33,309 nt of DNA from Candidatus Marinamargulisbacteria bacterium SCGC AG-343-D04. GTDB taxonomy: Bacteria > Margulisbacteria > Marinamargulisbacteria > GCA-2716485 > GCA-002719695. The notes below the pieces were generated by a model. The model was not told where the DNA came from and did no database searches. It was given only the letters and a program-made list of their open reading frames with translations. A program made the translations under genes and the position numbers. Below are positions 16,202-24,010 of the stretch, in pieces. The stretch covers positions 1-33,309 of the forward strand of contig QFBQ01000016.1 in the NCBI GenBank assembly GCA_003265885.1, given 5' to 3'. The number at the start of each line of letters is the position of its first letter. Positions within the stretch are counted from its first letter, which is position 1.

Positions 16202-16230
16202 ATTATACCTAAAATTTAACAATCTATTAA
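16202..16230 (-). promoter_or_regulatory. Predicted sigma-70 type promoter ahead of cysO
   Basis: On the minus strand TTAATA (16230-16225) and a perfect TATAAT (16207-16202) are separated by exactly 17 bases, in the 69-base gap between the JAMM gene and cysO. It is the best promoter match in the window. It would start transcription about 25 bases before the cysO ATG and could drive cysO, the adenylyltransferase, the rhodanese and mdh independently of korAB. Confidence 0.6.
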
Positions 16231-16241
16231 GCTTAAAAGAA

Positions 16242-16667
16242 CTAGTCGGAAACTTTAACATCTTCTTCCTTAAACTGTTGTGTATCTAAATCAAGTACAA
16301 ATGAATGAAGGTCTTTAATAGTTGTATCATAAACAGACTGAATTAAGTAAGAAAAAAAAGGCCACGCATACTTCAAATCTGTTTCAGACGGTTGAGCAGG
16401 ATGATTAGGATGAGAATGATAAAAACCCAAAAGAGTGAGTTTTTTTTCTTTTGCAACTGTTTCCACATACTGATAATCAGCATCCGTAACCATAAAACGT
16501 CTACGCTGATTTTCTGTAGATTGATTATCCAAACGAATCAACTCTTTTACATGTTTACGATCATCAGAAACATCTCCAATAACAGCTCCACAGCATTCAA
16601 AAGGAAAGGCTTCTAAACTATGTTGTTGAATTTCAGAAGAATGGATTTTCGATAATATAATCATCAT
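16242..16667 (-). CDS. mec: JAMM/Mov34 zinc metalloprotease (Mec-like)
   Basis: Zinc isopeptidase-type enzyme. In M. tuberculosis Mec releases cysteine from the CysO-cysteine adduct; relatives also trim C-terminal tails from sulfur carriers. The full JAMM signature is visible: E24 in FPFECCGAVIG, then H84-S-H86 in GFYHSHPNHPAQPSETD, with S94 and D97 at the canonical spacing H-x-H-x7-S-x-x-D. The frame can be opened to 16703, but the ATG at 16667 (or the adjacent ATG at 16664) matches the usual start MMIILSKIHSSEI, with GGA close upstream, giving about 141 residues. It overlaps the end of cysM by about 35 bases, so the two are translated together. Confidence 0.9.
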   Translation of the reverse strand: MMIILSKIHSSEIQQHSLEAFPFECCGAVIGDVSDDRKHVKELIRLDNQSTENQRRRFMVTDADYQYVETVAKEKKLTLLGFYHSHPNHPAQPSETDLKYAWPFFSYLIQSVYDTTIKDLHSFVLDLDTQQFKEEDVKVSD

Positions 16668-17565
16668 CTTTCCAAAATGAATCCTGTAAATACTTTGACG
16701 CATTATCAGGAAAAACCGTCACAACAACACCTGATTCAAGAGAATCAGCCATATCTTTTGCCACCACTAAATTGGCTGCTGAACTAGGCGATAATGCTAA
16801 CCCTAAATGACAAAAAGCCGAACGCGCATACGAAAAAGCCCTATCCGTAGAAACCACTCTATTGTCATCAGCAACAGAAGCATCATATATACCCGGAACA
16901 ATCGCCGTTTCCATATGCTTCCACCCTTCTAAACCATGCAACGGATTATCAGGCTGAACAGACACACAATGAACCCCCTTCTCTTTCAAAAATTTACTCG
17001 TCCCAACAAAAGTCCCCGATGTCCCTAACCCTGCTACAAAATGCGACACAGCTCCCTTCGTTTGAGACCATATTTCAGGACCCGTCGTTTGAAAATGAGC
17101 CTTCCAATTCAATTCATTATTATATTGATCTGGATAAAAATATTTTTCTGGGTATTGTTTAACTAAATCCTGAACAAAACGTTGAGCCCCATCCGTTCCT
17201 TCCATAGAAGAAGTAAAATGAATCTTAGCTCCATAATTTTTGATAAGCAGTTTTCTCTCTAAAGACGCATTCTCCGGCAAAGCCAACTCAATAGGCACTT
17301 GATAAAAAGCCCCTAACATTGCAAATGCCAACCCCGTATTCCCACTAGTCGCATCAATTAAAATTTTATTACTGAGTTCTCCACTCTTTAACGCATCCTG
17401 AAAAATACAATGTGCAGCCCTATCTTTGACAGATCCACTAGGGTTATACCACTCACATTTTGCTAAAATCTTAACAGACTCAGATCGATTATGAACAATT
17501 TCCAAAAGAGGCGTATTTCCAACTAAATCATAAATAGAGACAGTTTCCTGAGAAATAACAGCCAT
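16633..17565 (-). CDS. cysM: PLP-dependent cysteine synthase, CysM/O-phosphoserine sulfhydrylase type
   Basis: Joins a sulfur donor to the aminoacrylate formed from an activated serine. The PLP lysine is K47 in NPSGSVKDRAA, the asparagine loop is TSGNTGLA (73-80), and the PLP phosphate loop is GLGTSGTFVG (179-188). The 310-residue length is normal. With cysO and mec next to it the donor is expected to be CysO-thiocarboxylate. M. tuberculosis CysM uses R220 to bind O-phosphoserine; in my alignment the same place holds K216 in GWKHMETAIVPGIYD, which keeps a positive charge, so O-phosphoserine remains plausible but O-acetylserine cannot be excluded. The ATG overlaps the korB stop by one base. 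Confidence 0.9.
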   Translation of the reverse strand: MAVISQETVSIYDLVGNTPLLEIVHNRSESVKILAKCEWYNPSGSVKDRAAHCIFQDALKSGELSNKILIDATSGNTGLAFAMLGAFYQVPIELALPENASLERKLLIKNYGAKIHFTSSMEGTDGAQRFVQDLVKQYPEKYFYPDQYNNELNWKAHFQTTGPEIWSQTKGAVSHFVAGLGTSGTFVGTSKFLKEKGVHCVSVQPDNPLHGLEGWKHMETAIVPGIYDASVADDNRVVSTDRAFSYARSAFCHLGLALSPSSAANLVVAKDMADSLESGVVVTVFPDNASKYLQDSFWKDDDYIIENPFF

Positions 17566-18467
17566 TAAATAATAAAGGAATCTAAAAGAGAATCGCGACT
17601 CTTTTGTTCTACACTATCATTCTGCTGAATTAATAAATCATTATAAACAGCTTTATCTTCTTTATAAAAAACACCAAAAATATCCGGAACCCCATTAGCC
17701 TTCTTCATAGCCTCATCAAAATCCAACGGATTATGAGCTAAAACCTTAGCATCAGGAGCACCTTTTGCATCATTAGCTACTCCATGGGTTTCATCTGTTA
17801 AAAAGGTAATCCAGGAAGACTCTTGAAAATCCCATGCAGCAGGATTAAATTTAGGACAACGTTGTGCAACATGAACAAAAGAAAATCCATTATGCTTAAA
17901 AGCCTTATCAAGCGTATCCACAAAATGAGTACCTAACCAATCCGCCGTACTTGCTATAAATGAAGCTCCTAATCCCAAAGCAAAATGAATAGGATTAATG
18001 GGTTCTAACATAGATCCAGAAGGCTGACTTTGTGTAGGTAACCCTTTTCGTGTAGTCGGAGACGTCTGATTTTTAGTCAATCCATAAATCTGATTATCAA
18101 ACAACAAATATACACAATTAAAATTTTTCTTGATCCCATGCATTAAATGATTCCCACCAATACTTAAACTATCTCCATCTCCAGAATGAACAAATACATT
18201 TAAGTCTGGTCGAGCTAACACAATCCCCAACGCAACAGGAACCGAACGACCATGCAAGGAATGAATCCCATAAGTATTCATATAATGAGGAATACGACCC
18301 GAACACCCAATACCTGACACATTTACCGTATTTTCACGTTCAAGCTGATTATTCACCATAAACTTACGGAGCCCAACCAAAATAGTATAATCACCACATC
18401 CCGTACACCATCTAGGATCAGAGGATTTCAAATCTTTCATAGAAAGAGCTTTTTTTTCTTCAGGCAT
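17565..18467 (-). CDS. korB: 2-oxoglutarate:ferredoxin oxidoreductase beta subunit
   Basis: Thiamine-diphosphate subunit of the 2-oxoacid:ferredoxin oxidoreductase, converting 2-oxoglutarate and CoA to succinyl-CoA with reduced ferredoxin. The TPP motif is VHSGDGDSLSIGGNHLMHGI (about 93-112), and iron-sulfur cysteines are C21 and C24 in RWCTGCGDY and C55 in GIGCSGR, with a further cysteine in AQRCPKF. The 300-residue length fits the two-subunit KorAB type. The ATG lies eight bases inside korA and has AAGGAG upstream. A 2-oxoglutarate role rather than pyruvate is taken from family resemblance and from neighbours mdh, sdh and the glutamate-producing AST pathway. Confidence 0.92.
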   Translation of the reverse strand: MPEEKKALSMKDLKSSDPRWCTGCGDYTILVGLRKFMVNNQLERENTVNVSGIGCSGRIPHYMNTYGIHSLHGRSVPVALGIVLARPDLNVFVHSGDGDSLSIGGNHLMHGIKKNFNCVYLLFDNQIYGLTKNQTSPTTRKGLPTQSQPSGSMLEPINPIHFALGLGASFIASTADWLGTHFVDTLDKAFKHNGFSFVHVAQRCPKFNPAAWDFQESSWITFLTDETHGVANDAKGAPDAKVLAHNPLDFDEAMKKANGVPDIFGVFYKEDKAVYNDLLIQQNDSVEQKSRDSLLDSFII

Positions 18468-20274
18468 TTACATTCTCCTTAAGAAAGGATTCCACTTTTT
18501 CTACAACTTGAACAGGCTTTAAGGGACGTCCCGTAGCCTGAGCTATTAAACCGCGAACATCCACCAAAGTCTCCGAGCGCAGCAGTGTAGCAAAAGGGGT
18601 ATATTTCATAGAATCTCCATAAGCGACTTCTATTGATACTACAAATTTATATCGTGAAAACACTTCCTTAAGCATAGGCGCTAAAGGATATACAATTTTA
18701 AGATGACATCCGCCTACAGATAGTCCTTTTTCACTTAATTTTTGAACAGACTCTTCAATAACACTTCGTGTACTCCCCCATCCAACTATAAGAATATCTC
18801 CATCTTGAGAACCAAAGGACTCTGGTTCCAATAATGCGTCTTTAACATGATGCACTTTTTGATTACGAATTTCATGGGAACGTTGATTGCTCACTGACGA
18901 ATATTCAACAAAACCATCTTCATTCGTGTTCAAACCTGTTACACGCCTCATCCCACCCGTCTGTCCGGGTGTATCTTGATTACCTTTCACCATCTCAATG
19001 GTGTCCGGCAAGCGCTTCATAAAAAACCGATCTAAGACGAAATCTTGAATAGTCTCTATATCGTCCATCTTATTCAATGTTAACTTATCCAACACTCGAT
19101 AACTCGAAGACGTCATATAATCACTTAAAATAATCACAGGAAGTCGACACTTTTCTGCAATATACCTAGCAACATGAGGCACATAAAAACAATCTTCCAC
19201 ATTAGCAACACTAATTACAACTTTAGGGCTATCTCCATGACTTCCAAATGCAGCTGAAAACAAATCTGTTTGTTCTGTTCGAGTAGGCAAACCTGTGGAA
19301 GGCCCCCCACGTTGAACATTAATTACCACACAGGGAATTTCAGCAGATACAGACAATCCTATAAACTCTTGCTTCAAAGAAAGTCCAGGCCCAGACGTCG
19401 CAGTAATAGCCGGAACTCCAGAAAAATAAGATCCAATAACCGTACCAATAGCCGATATTTCATCTTCTGCCTGATGAAGAGTCCCTCCATAAGCTGGCAA
19501 TAAGCGAGCTAAATTATGCATAATAGTAGACGCCGGCGTAATAGGATACCCCGCAAACAATTTAAAGCCAGAATCAATAATCCCTAATGACATAGCCGTA
19601 TTGCCATCCAACAACACTTTTTCAGATTCATCAATTAATGAAGGAAATTCATAACGATCTTGCTTTAATGAGGAAGCATACGAGTATCCATTATGAAAAA
19701 GATTAATATTTTTTTCTAGTTTTTCAGCCGGCAACTTTTTAAAGGTCTCACGAATAATAATTTCAACAATGGAAGTATCTACTGTAAAAAAATAAGAAAG
19801 CAGACCCAAATAATACATATTTTTACCATTACCATTTAGCTCTTTTATAATAGCTTCAGAATCGTCATTAATGGAAAAAGGAACTAGATTCAATCCAGCA
19901 TCCAACACTCGTTTACTCACGTTTTCATAAGCCTCTTTAGCTCTACGTTCATTTCCAAAGTCCATCAAAATGACCGCATCTTTATCAAATTCAAGATCAT
20001 CACATCGACGATCAAGTAAAATTTCATGTTCAACCAATACAAATTGCGAATACGACCCTATATTACTAATCTCATCCGAAGAAACACGAATAACCGCTCC
20101 AGACAAAGAATGAGGGGTACGTTTAGGGGGGCTAATTTCAGCAGGGATAATAGGTTCAATAAAGACATAAACACCTGCCTTAGCAAAGGTTTTCACCAGA
20201 ATATCTCCAGCTTTTTGGGCACCGTTTCCAGCATCCATTAACAATTCAAATCTAAAATCTTTTATTTCAGCCAT
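18460..20274 (-). CDS. korA: 2-oxoglutarate:ferredoxin oxidoreductase, fused gamma-alpha subunit
   Basis: Partner of KorB. Residues 1 to about 190 form the gamma domain, beginning DFRFELLMDAGNGAQKAGDI. The alpha domain follows from about 222 with LLDGNTAMSLGII and FAGYPITPAST (241-250), then EDEISAIGTVIGS and TATSGPGLSLKQE, which line the TPP and CoA sites, and QRGGPSTGLPTRTEQTDL. The C-terminal domain contains ILIVGWGSTRSVIEE. The gamma-alpha fusion of about 600 residues is the form seen in Bacteroidetes, Actinobacteria and many aerobes. No separate ferredoxin-like delta subunit is nearby. The ATG has AAGGA eight bases upstream and a promoter behind it, making it the first gene of the block. 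Confidence 0.93.
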   Translation of the reverse strand: MAEIKDFRFELLMDAGNGAQKAGDILVKTFAKAGVYVFIEPIIPAEISPPKRTPHSLSGAVIRVSSDEISNIGSYSQFVLVEHEILLDRRCDDLEFDKDAVILMDFGNERRAKEAYENVSKRVLDAGLNLVPFSINDDSEAIIKELNGNGKNMYYLGLLSYFFTVDTSIVEIIIRETFKKLPAEKLEKNINLFHNGYSYASSLKQDRYEFPSLIDESEKVLLDGNTAMSLGIIDSGFKLFAGYPITPASTIMHNLARLLPAYGGTLHQAEDEISAIGTVIGSYFSGVPAITATSGPGLSLKQEFIGLSVSAEIPCVVINVQRGGPSTGLPTRTEQTDLFSAAFGSHGDSPKVVISVANVEDCFYVPHVARYIAEKCRLPVIILSDYMTSSSYRVLDKLTLNKMDDIETIQDFVLDRFFMKRLPDTIEMVKGNQDTPGQTGGMRRVTGLNTNEDGFVEYSSVSNQRSHEIRNQKVHHVKDALLEPESFGSQDGDILIVGWGSTRSVIEESVQKLSEKGLSVGGCHLKIVYPLAPMLKEVFSRYKFVVSIEVAYGDSMKYTPFATLLRSETLVDVRGLIAQATGRPLKPVQVVEKVESFLKENVNA

Positions 20275-20300
20275 ATGTTAATTCCTTAATTAAGAAAGAT

Positions 20301-20329
20301 AGTATACTGTAATTAAAATTATTTGGAAA
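20301..20329 (-). promoter_or_regulatory. Predicted promoter of korA
   Basis: On the minus strand TTTCCA (20329-20324) and TATACT (20306-20301) are 17 bases apart in the divergent gap 20275-20390. The distance to the korA ATG leaves about 20 bases of leader containing the AAGGA site. Confidence 0.5.
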
Positions 20330-20354
20330 TAAAACGATAAATAGATTAAAGATC

Positions 20355-20383
20355 TTCACCTATCTCCTAAATACTTTTACACT
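20355..20383 (+). promoter_or_regulatory. Candidate promoter of gpmI giving a leaderless message
   Basis: TTCACC (20355-20360) and TACACT (20378-20383) are 17 bases apart. The expected start site falls at or just before the ATG at 20391, and no Shine-Dalgarno site is present between them. If right, gpmI mRNA would have almost no leader. Confidence 0.35.
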
Positions 20384-20390
20384 ATACCTA

Positions 20391-22040
20391 ATGACACTAG
20401 AGTTAAAACCTTTAGAATCTTATACACAGCCCGAAGGTCCTGTTGTACTTATTATTTTAGACGGTGTAGGAATAGGAAAAAACGATGATAGCAATGCCGT
20501 TTTTAAAGCCAACACCCCATTTTTAGATTCACTAAAGTCGAAAGAAAACATCTACACAGAACTCAAAGCCCATGGCACAGCAGTGGGAATGCCCTCAGAT
20601 AACGATATGGGGAATAGCGAAGTAGGCCACAACGCCCTAGGCGCAGGACGAATATTTGATCAAGGATCCGCTTTAGTAAAAAAAGCCCTAGAAACCCATT
20701 CTATTTATTCAAATGACACTTGGAAACAAGGCATCTCAAACTGCTTAACACAAAAAAGTACTCTTCATCTTATAGGATTACTTTCGGATGGGAACGTACA
20801 TAATCATATCGACTATCAATGCGACATCATCAAACAGGCATGCAACGAAGGAATTAAAAAAATAAGATTGCATATTTTACTTGATGGCCGTGATGTGAGA
20901 GGTCGATCTGCTCTAACCTATCTTAATACATTAAATGAGCTTATCGAGTCTCTCAAAGAAGAGTGTGATATTAAAATTGCCTCTGGTGGAGGAAGAATGA
21001 TCACAACAATGGATCGCTATAACGCCGACTGGTCTATCGTAGAAAGAGGGTGGAATGCACATGTTCTTGGCTTAGGAAATGAATTTAAAAGTGCTGAATC
21101 TGCTATAAAAGACGCATATCAATCTGATCCGTCATTAAATGACCAATATATTCCTCCTTTTGTTATTACCCAAAACAACAGTCCTGTGGGAACCATTGAA
21201 GACCATGACACTGTCTTTTTCACCAACTTTCGAGGAGATAGAGGTATAGAAATATCCATGGCCTTTGAAAACGATGATTTCGATAAATTCGATAGAAAAC
21301 GAAAGCCCTCTGTATTTTATGCAGGAATGATGCAATATGATGGAGATCTAAAACTACCCAAACATTTTTTAGTAGAACCTCCTACCATTAAAAACAGTGT
21401 TAGCGAATATTTATGTCATCAACAAATCAAAAGTTTTGCCATTTCTGAAACACAGAAATATGGCCATGTTACCTACTTTTGGAATGGAAATAAATCAGGG
21501 TATATCAATAAAGACCTTGAAAATTATATTGAAATTCCATCTGATAAAATACCTTTCAACGAAGCTCCTGACATGAAAGCTCATGAAATCACTAACAAAA
21601 CATTAGAATTATTAAAATCCAAGCAATTTCAATTTGGACGAATCAATTTTCCAAATGGAGACATGGTCGGACATACTGGAGACCTCTCTGCTACCATCCA
21701 ATCTTTAGAAACAACAGACTCCTGTACTCAAAAAATTGTTCATGAAGTCCTTCAGCAAAAAGGAGTTGTTATTGTATTAGCAGACCATGGTAATGCAGAT
21801 GAAATGTATACTGTAAAAGATGGAATTAAAACCGAAAAAACGGCTCACACATTAAATCCAGTCCCTTGCGCTATAATAGATTCTCGAAAAGAATGCCCCT
21901 ATATACTTCAAAAATCTATAGAAAACCCTGGGCTTGCAAATATTGCAGCTACACTTTGTAATCTCTTAGGATACGAAGCCCCTAAAAACTACGAAACATC
22001 TCTTATTCAATTAAAGAAAAGTGAAAAAATTATATCTTAG
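20391..22040 (+). CDS. gpmI: 2,3-bisphosphoglycerate-independent phosphoglycerate mutase
   Basis: Interconverts 3- and 2-phosphoglycerate in glycolysis and gluconeogenesis, using two Mn ions. It belongs to the alkaline-phosphatase superfamily: the metal aspartate is D24 in LIILDGVGIG and the phosphoserine nucleophile is S76 in NDMGNSEVGHNALGAGR. The substrate arginines lie in LDGRDVRGRSAL and FRGDRGIE, and the remaining metal ligands in NFPNGDMVGHTGD and LADHGNADEM. At 549 residues it is longer than the E. coli form (514), in the size range of the plant-like and Bacteroidetes branch. It stands alone on the plus strand, divergent from korA, and its TAG interlocks with the stop of the convergent aminotransferase. 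Confidence 0.95.
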   Translation: MTLELKPLESYTQPEGPVVLIILDGVGIGKNDDSNAVFKANTPFLDSLKSKENIYTELKAHGTAVGMPSDNDMGNSEVGHNALGAGRIFDQGSALVKKALETHSIYSNDTWKQGISNCLTQKSTLHLIGLLSDGNVHNHIDYQCDIIKQACNEGIKKIRLHILLDGRDVRGRSALTYLNTLNELIESLKEECDIKIASGGGRMITTMDRYNADWSIVERGWNAHVLGLGNEFKSAESAIKDAYQSDPSLNDQYIPPFVITQNNSPVGTIEDHDTVFFTNFRGDRGIEISMAFENDDFDKFDRKRKPSVFYAGMMQYDGDLKLPKHFLVEPPTIKNSVSEYLCHQQIKSFAISETQKYGHVTYFWNGNKSGYINKDLENYIEIPSDKIPFNEAPDMKAHEITNKTLELLKSKQFQFGRINFPNGDMVGHTGDLSATIQSLETTDSCTQKIVHEVLQQKGVVIVLADHGNADEMYTVKDGIKTEKTAHTLNPVPCAIIDSRKECPYILQKSIENPGLANIAATLCNLLGYEAPKNYETSLIQLKKSEKIIS

Positions 22041-23884
22041 ATAACCGAAGCCTTTACGATATTTTGAACAGCCTGAGCTACCCGTTCTAATTGTTCTTCC
22101 CAACACCTGTTATCCAGTGCCCCAAACGCAATTCGAACACAAGACTTATTAAAGCCTGTAGGATTCTCTGGATCCAACGCAAAACAATCTCCAGAAACTA
22201 ATACAACCCCTTCTTTAGCAAATTGATCCGCAATATGTGTAATAGTTAACGATAGATTATCTTGTTGCAAAGATTCAAAATTCAAAAACAAATACGGAGC
22301 TCCTGATTCAAGGTAAAAAGGAGTCGTATCATCCACAATTTGATTAATTTTTATAGCTACCTTTGGATCATCAACTCTAAGAGTATCAACTTGTGTATTT
22401 AATAAGCTCCAAAAATACGACTTTCTATTTTGAACTTCTTTAAAACACGTCAGAACGCTCTTTTTAAAAGAATCACTTTGCATCAACTTAATTTCAACTT
22501 CTTGCTCGACTCGAGAATCTGACCCAAGTCTACTCTTATTAGCAACACACATTTCATGAATATCATCACAATTAGTAGCGACATCCCCTAGCCTTGAACC
22601 TGTAGCAAACCCTTCCTTTGTTCTTGGATGAACATAGGTAGATGGAACTTTACTTTTTAATAACAAAGACGGGAAGGTAAAACCATCCGCTTGCTGAAAA
22701 CCATCATAGGCACCATCTAAAACTACCGAAATTTGCTTCTCTGGATTAGCCTCATTCCAATCTTCAATACACTTAATAAAAGCACCTGAATCCGCCTTGT
22801 TAGGTGAATATGAAAAAGGGTTTCCAAAGTTTAAAACAATTACGCCTCCTCCTGTTTTACCAAATGCATTAACGGCATCTGTATTAAGATGTAAGTAATT
22901 GTCGTCTCCTCTTACAACAAAGTCATATGATGTCGATGTCACACCTAAGGAATTCGCAATATCTATATGCTTCCAATAGTGAGTCTGATCTACTGACATA
23001 TTAGAAGAACCCAAAAAAGAACAATGTGCCTCAATAGCAATTTGACACCCTATAGACCCTGAAGCAACTAATACTCTATCTCCGGGCAATTCATCTGGCG
23101 TTAAACCTAATCTTTTTTGTAAATCTTCAGCATACAACTGTCTCAAACGAGGAAGTCCAATATAAGGAGGATAAGAATCATGATTACATTCCAAACTAGA
23201 CTGCCAAACCATTGCTACCTCACCTAAAACTTTAGGCCTTTCTGCTTCTGGAATAGTGATATCACCAATATTGACAGGTACAAAGTCCCTACACGCTAAC
23301 CCTTTCCTTTTAGCTACAGTCTCTTTAAGATATCTCGTCCTATTTATAACAGATTTAACATCATTTAGATCGGTTATGGGAAGTGCTCCATCTGCTGTAA
23401 AGAAATTAGGACTATCACGTTTTAATGGACCTAATAGTCCACCATCATCATTACTTATATAATACATTTCCTCTATTAGAGGCCCTAATTTCAAGAACAT
23501 ATTTCTTACACAAAAAACACCGTCATATAAAAGACCTGGGTTAGAAGAGTATATTAATTTTTCGGGCCAACATCTAGATAAACTCGCTTGATATTCACTC
23601 GATTGAGGATCAATTTCTTGAGGTTCACTCGATTGAGGATCAATTTCTTGAGGTTCACTCGATTGAGGTTCAATTTCTTGAGATTCACTCTGAGAAGCCA
23701 ACAATATGTCACATGCTTTAAAAAAAGGCTCAAGACACCTGCTTCTAGGAGACATAGTCAAGTCATTCACAGAAGCCCCTGACACACATTTTACTGGGTT
23801 TCGAAGCCCTTCATTCCTCTTTACTTCCAACACTGTCGCGACAACAGCGGCAGTTCTAGATACTAAACCAGGTAAACGGTACAT
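22037..23884 (-). CDS. Fold-type I (class I/II) aminotransferase with long N-terminal extension
   Basis: PLP enzyme of the aspartate-aminotransferase superfamily. From about residue 200 it follows the family: VPVNIGDITIPE, the glycine-rich VLVASGSIGCQIAIE (271-285), NFGNPFSYSPNK with N355, VVLDGAYDGF with D390 and Y393, the PLP lysine K423 in RTKEGFATGSRLG, and a C-terminal substrate arginine in CVRIAFG. The first ~195 residues are extra: a normal enzyme has about 400 residues, this one 615. The extension contains a ten-residue repeat (QEIDPQSSEP-like, about 69-98) rich in Ser, Glu and Pro, and is otherwise unrecognised. Substrate is unknown. The ATG has AAGG eight bases upstream, so the extension appears to be translated. 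Confidence 0.85.
   Translation of the reverse strand: MYRLPGLVSRTAAVVATVLEVKRNEGLRNPVKCVSGASVNDLTMSPRSRCLEPFFKACDILLASQSESQEIEPQSSEPQEIDPQSSEPQEIDPQSSEYQASLSRCWPEKLIYSSNPGLLYDGVFCVRNMFLKLGPLIEEMYYISNDDGGLLGPLKRDSPNFFTADGALPITDLNDVKSVINRTRYLKETVAKRKGLACRDFVPVNIGDITIPEAERPKVLGEVAMVWQSSLECNHDSYPPYIGLPRLRQLYAEDLQKRLGLTPDELPGDRVLVASGSIGCQIAIEAHCSFLGSSNMSVDQTHYWKHIDIANSLGVTSTSYDFVVRGDDNYLHLNTDAVNAFGKTGGGVIVLNFGNPFSYSPNKADSGAFIKCIEDWNEANPEKQISVVLDGAYDGFQQADGFTFPSLLLKSKVPSTYVHPRTKEGFATGSRLGDVATNCDDIHEMCVANKSRLGSDSRVEQEVEIKLMQSDSFKKSVLTCFKEVQNRKSYFWSLLNTQVDTLRVDDPKVAIKINQIVDDTTPFYLESGAPYLFLNFESLQQDNLSLTITHIADQFAKEGVVLVSGDCFALDPENPTGFNKSCVRIAFGALDNRCWEEQLERVAQAVQNIVKASVI
23594..23683 (-). repeat. Three tandem 30-bp repeats inside the aminotransferase gene
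   Basis: Units begin at 23594, 23624 and 23654 on the plus strand, each starting TTCACTCGATTGAGG; the first two are identical and the third differs by a base (GGATC to GGTTC). A degenerate fourth copy starts at 23684. In the minus-strand gene they encode three copies of QEI(D/E)PQSSE(P/Y). Near identity at the DNA level suggests recent slippage and possible length variation. Confidence 0.85.
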
Positions 23885-23981
23885 ACAAAAATCCTTTTAG
23901 ATTAAAAACTATTCCTTTATGATAAAAAATCAAAAAAAAGATCTCTAATAAACCTAATTGTTAAAATGAATATACCGAAAG

Positions 23982-23987
23982 ATTATA
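23982..23987 (-). promoter_or_regulatory. Candidate -10 box for the repeat-bearing aminotransferase
   Basis: A perfect TATAAT on the minus strand (23987-23982) lies in the 126-base gap between ispH and the aminotransferase. The -35 position is T-rich and does not match well. A start near 23975 would give a leader of about 90 bases, in which I see no recognisable riboswitch. No clear terminator hairpin for ispH is seen before it. Confidence 0.4.
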
Positions 23988-24010
23988 CAGTAAAATTTTA
24001 TTTAAAAAAA

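Noticed and set aside
23594..23683. Short direct repeats as a CRISPR array
   Set aside because: The 30-bp units are adjacent without spacers and lie in frame inside a coding gene.
23588..23900. Plus-strand frames with an arginine/phenylalanine-rich repeat
   Set aside because: They are the complement of the tandem repeat in the aminotransferase gene, with no start signal or family resemblance.
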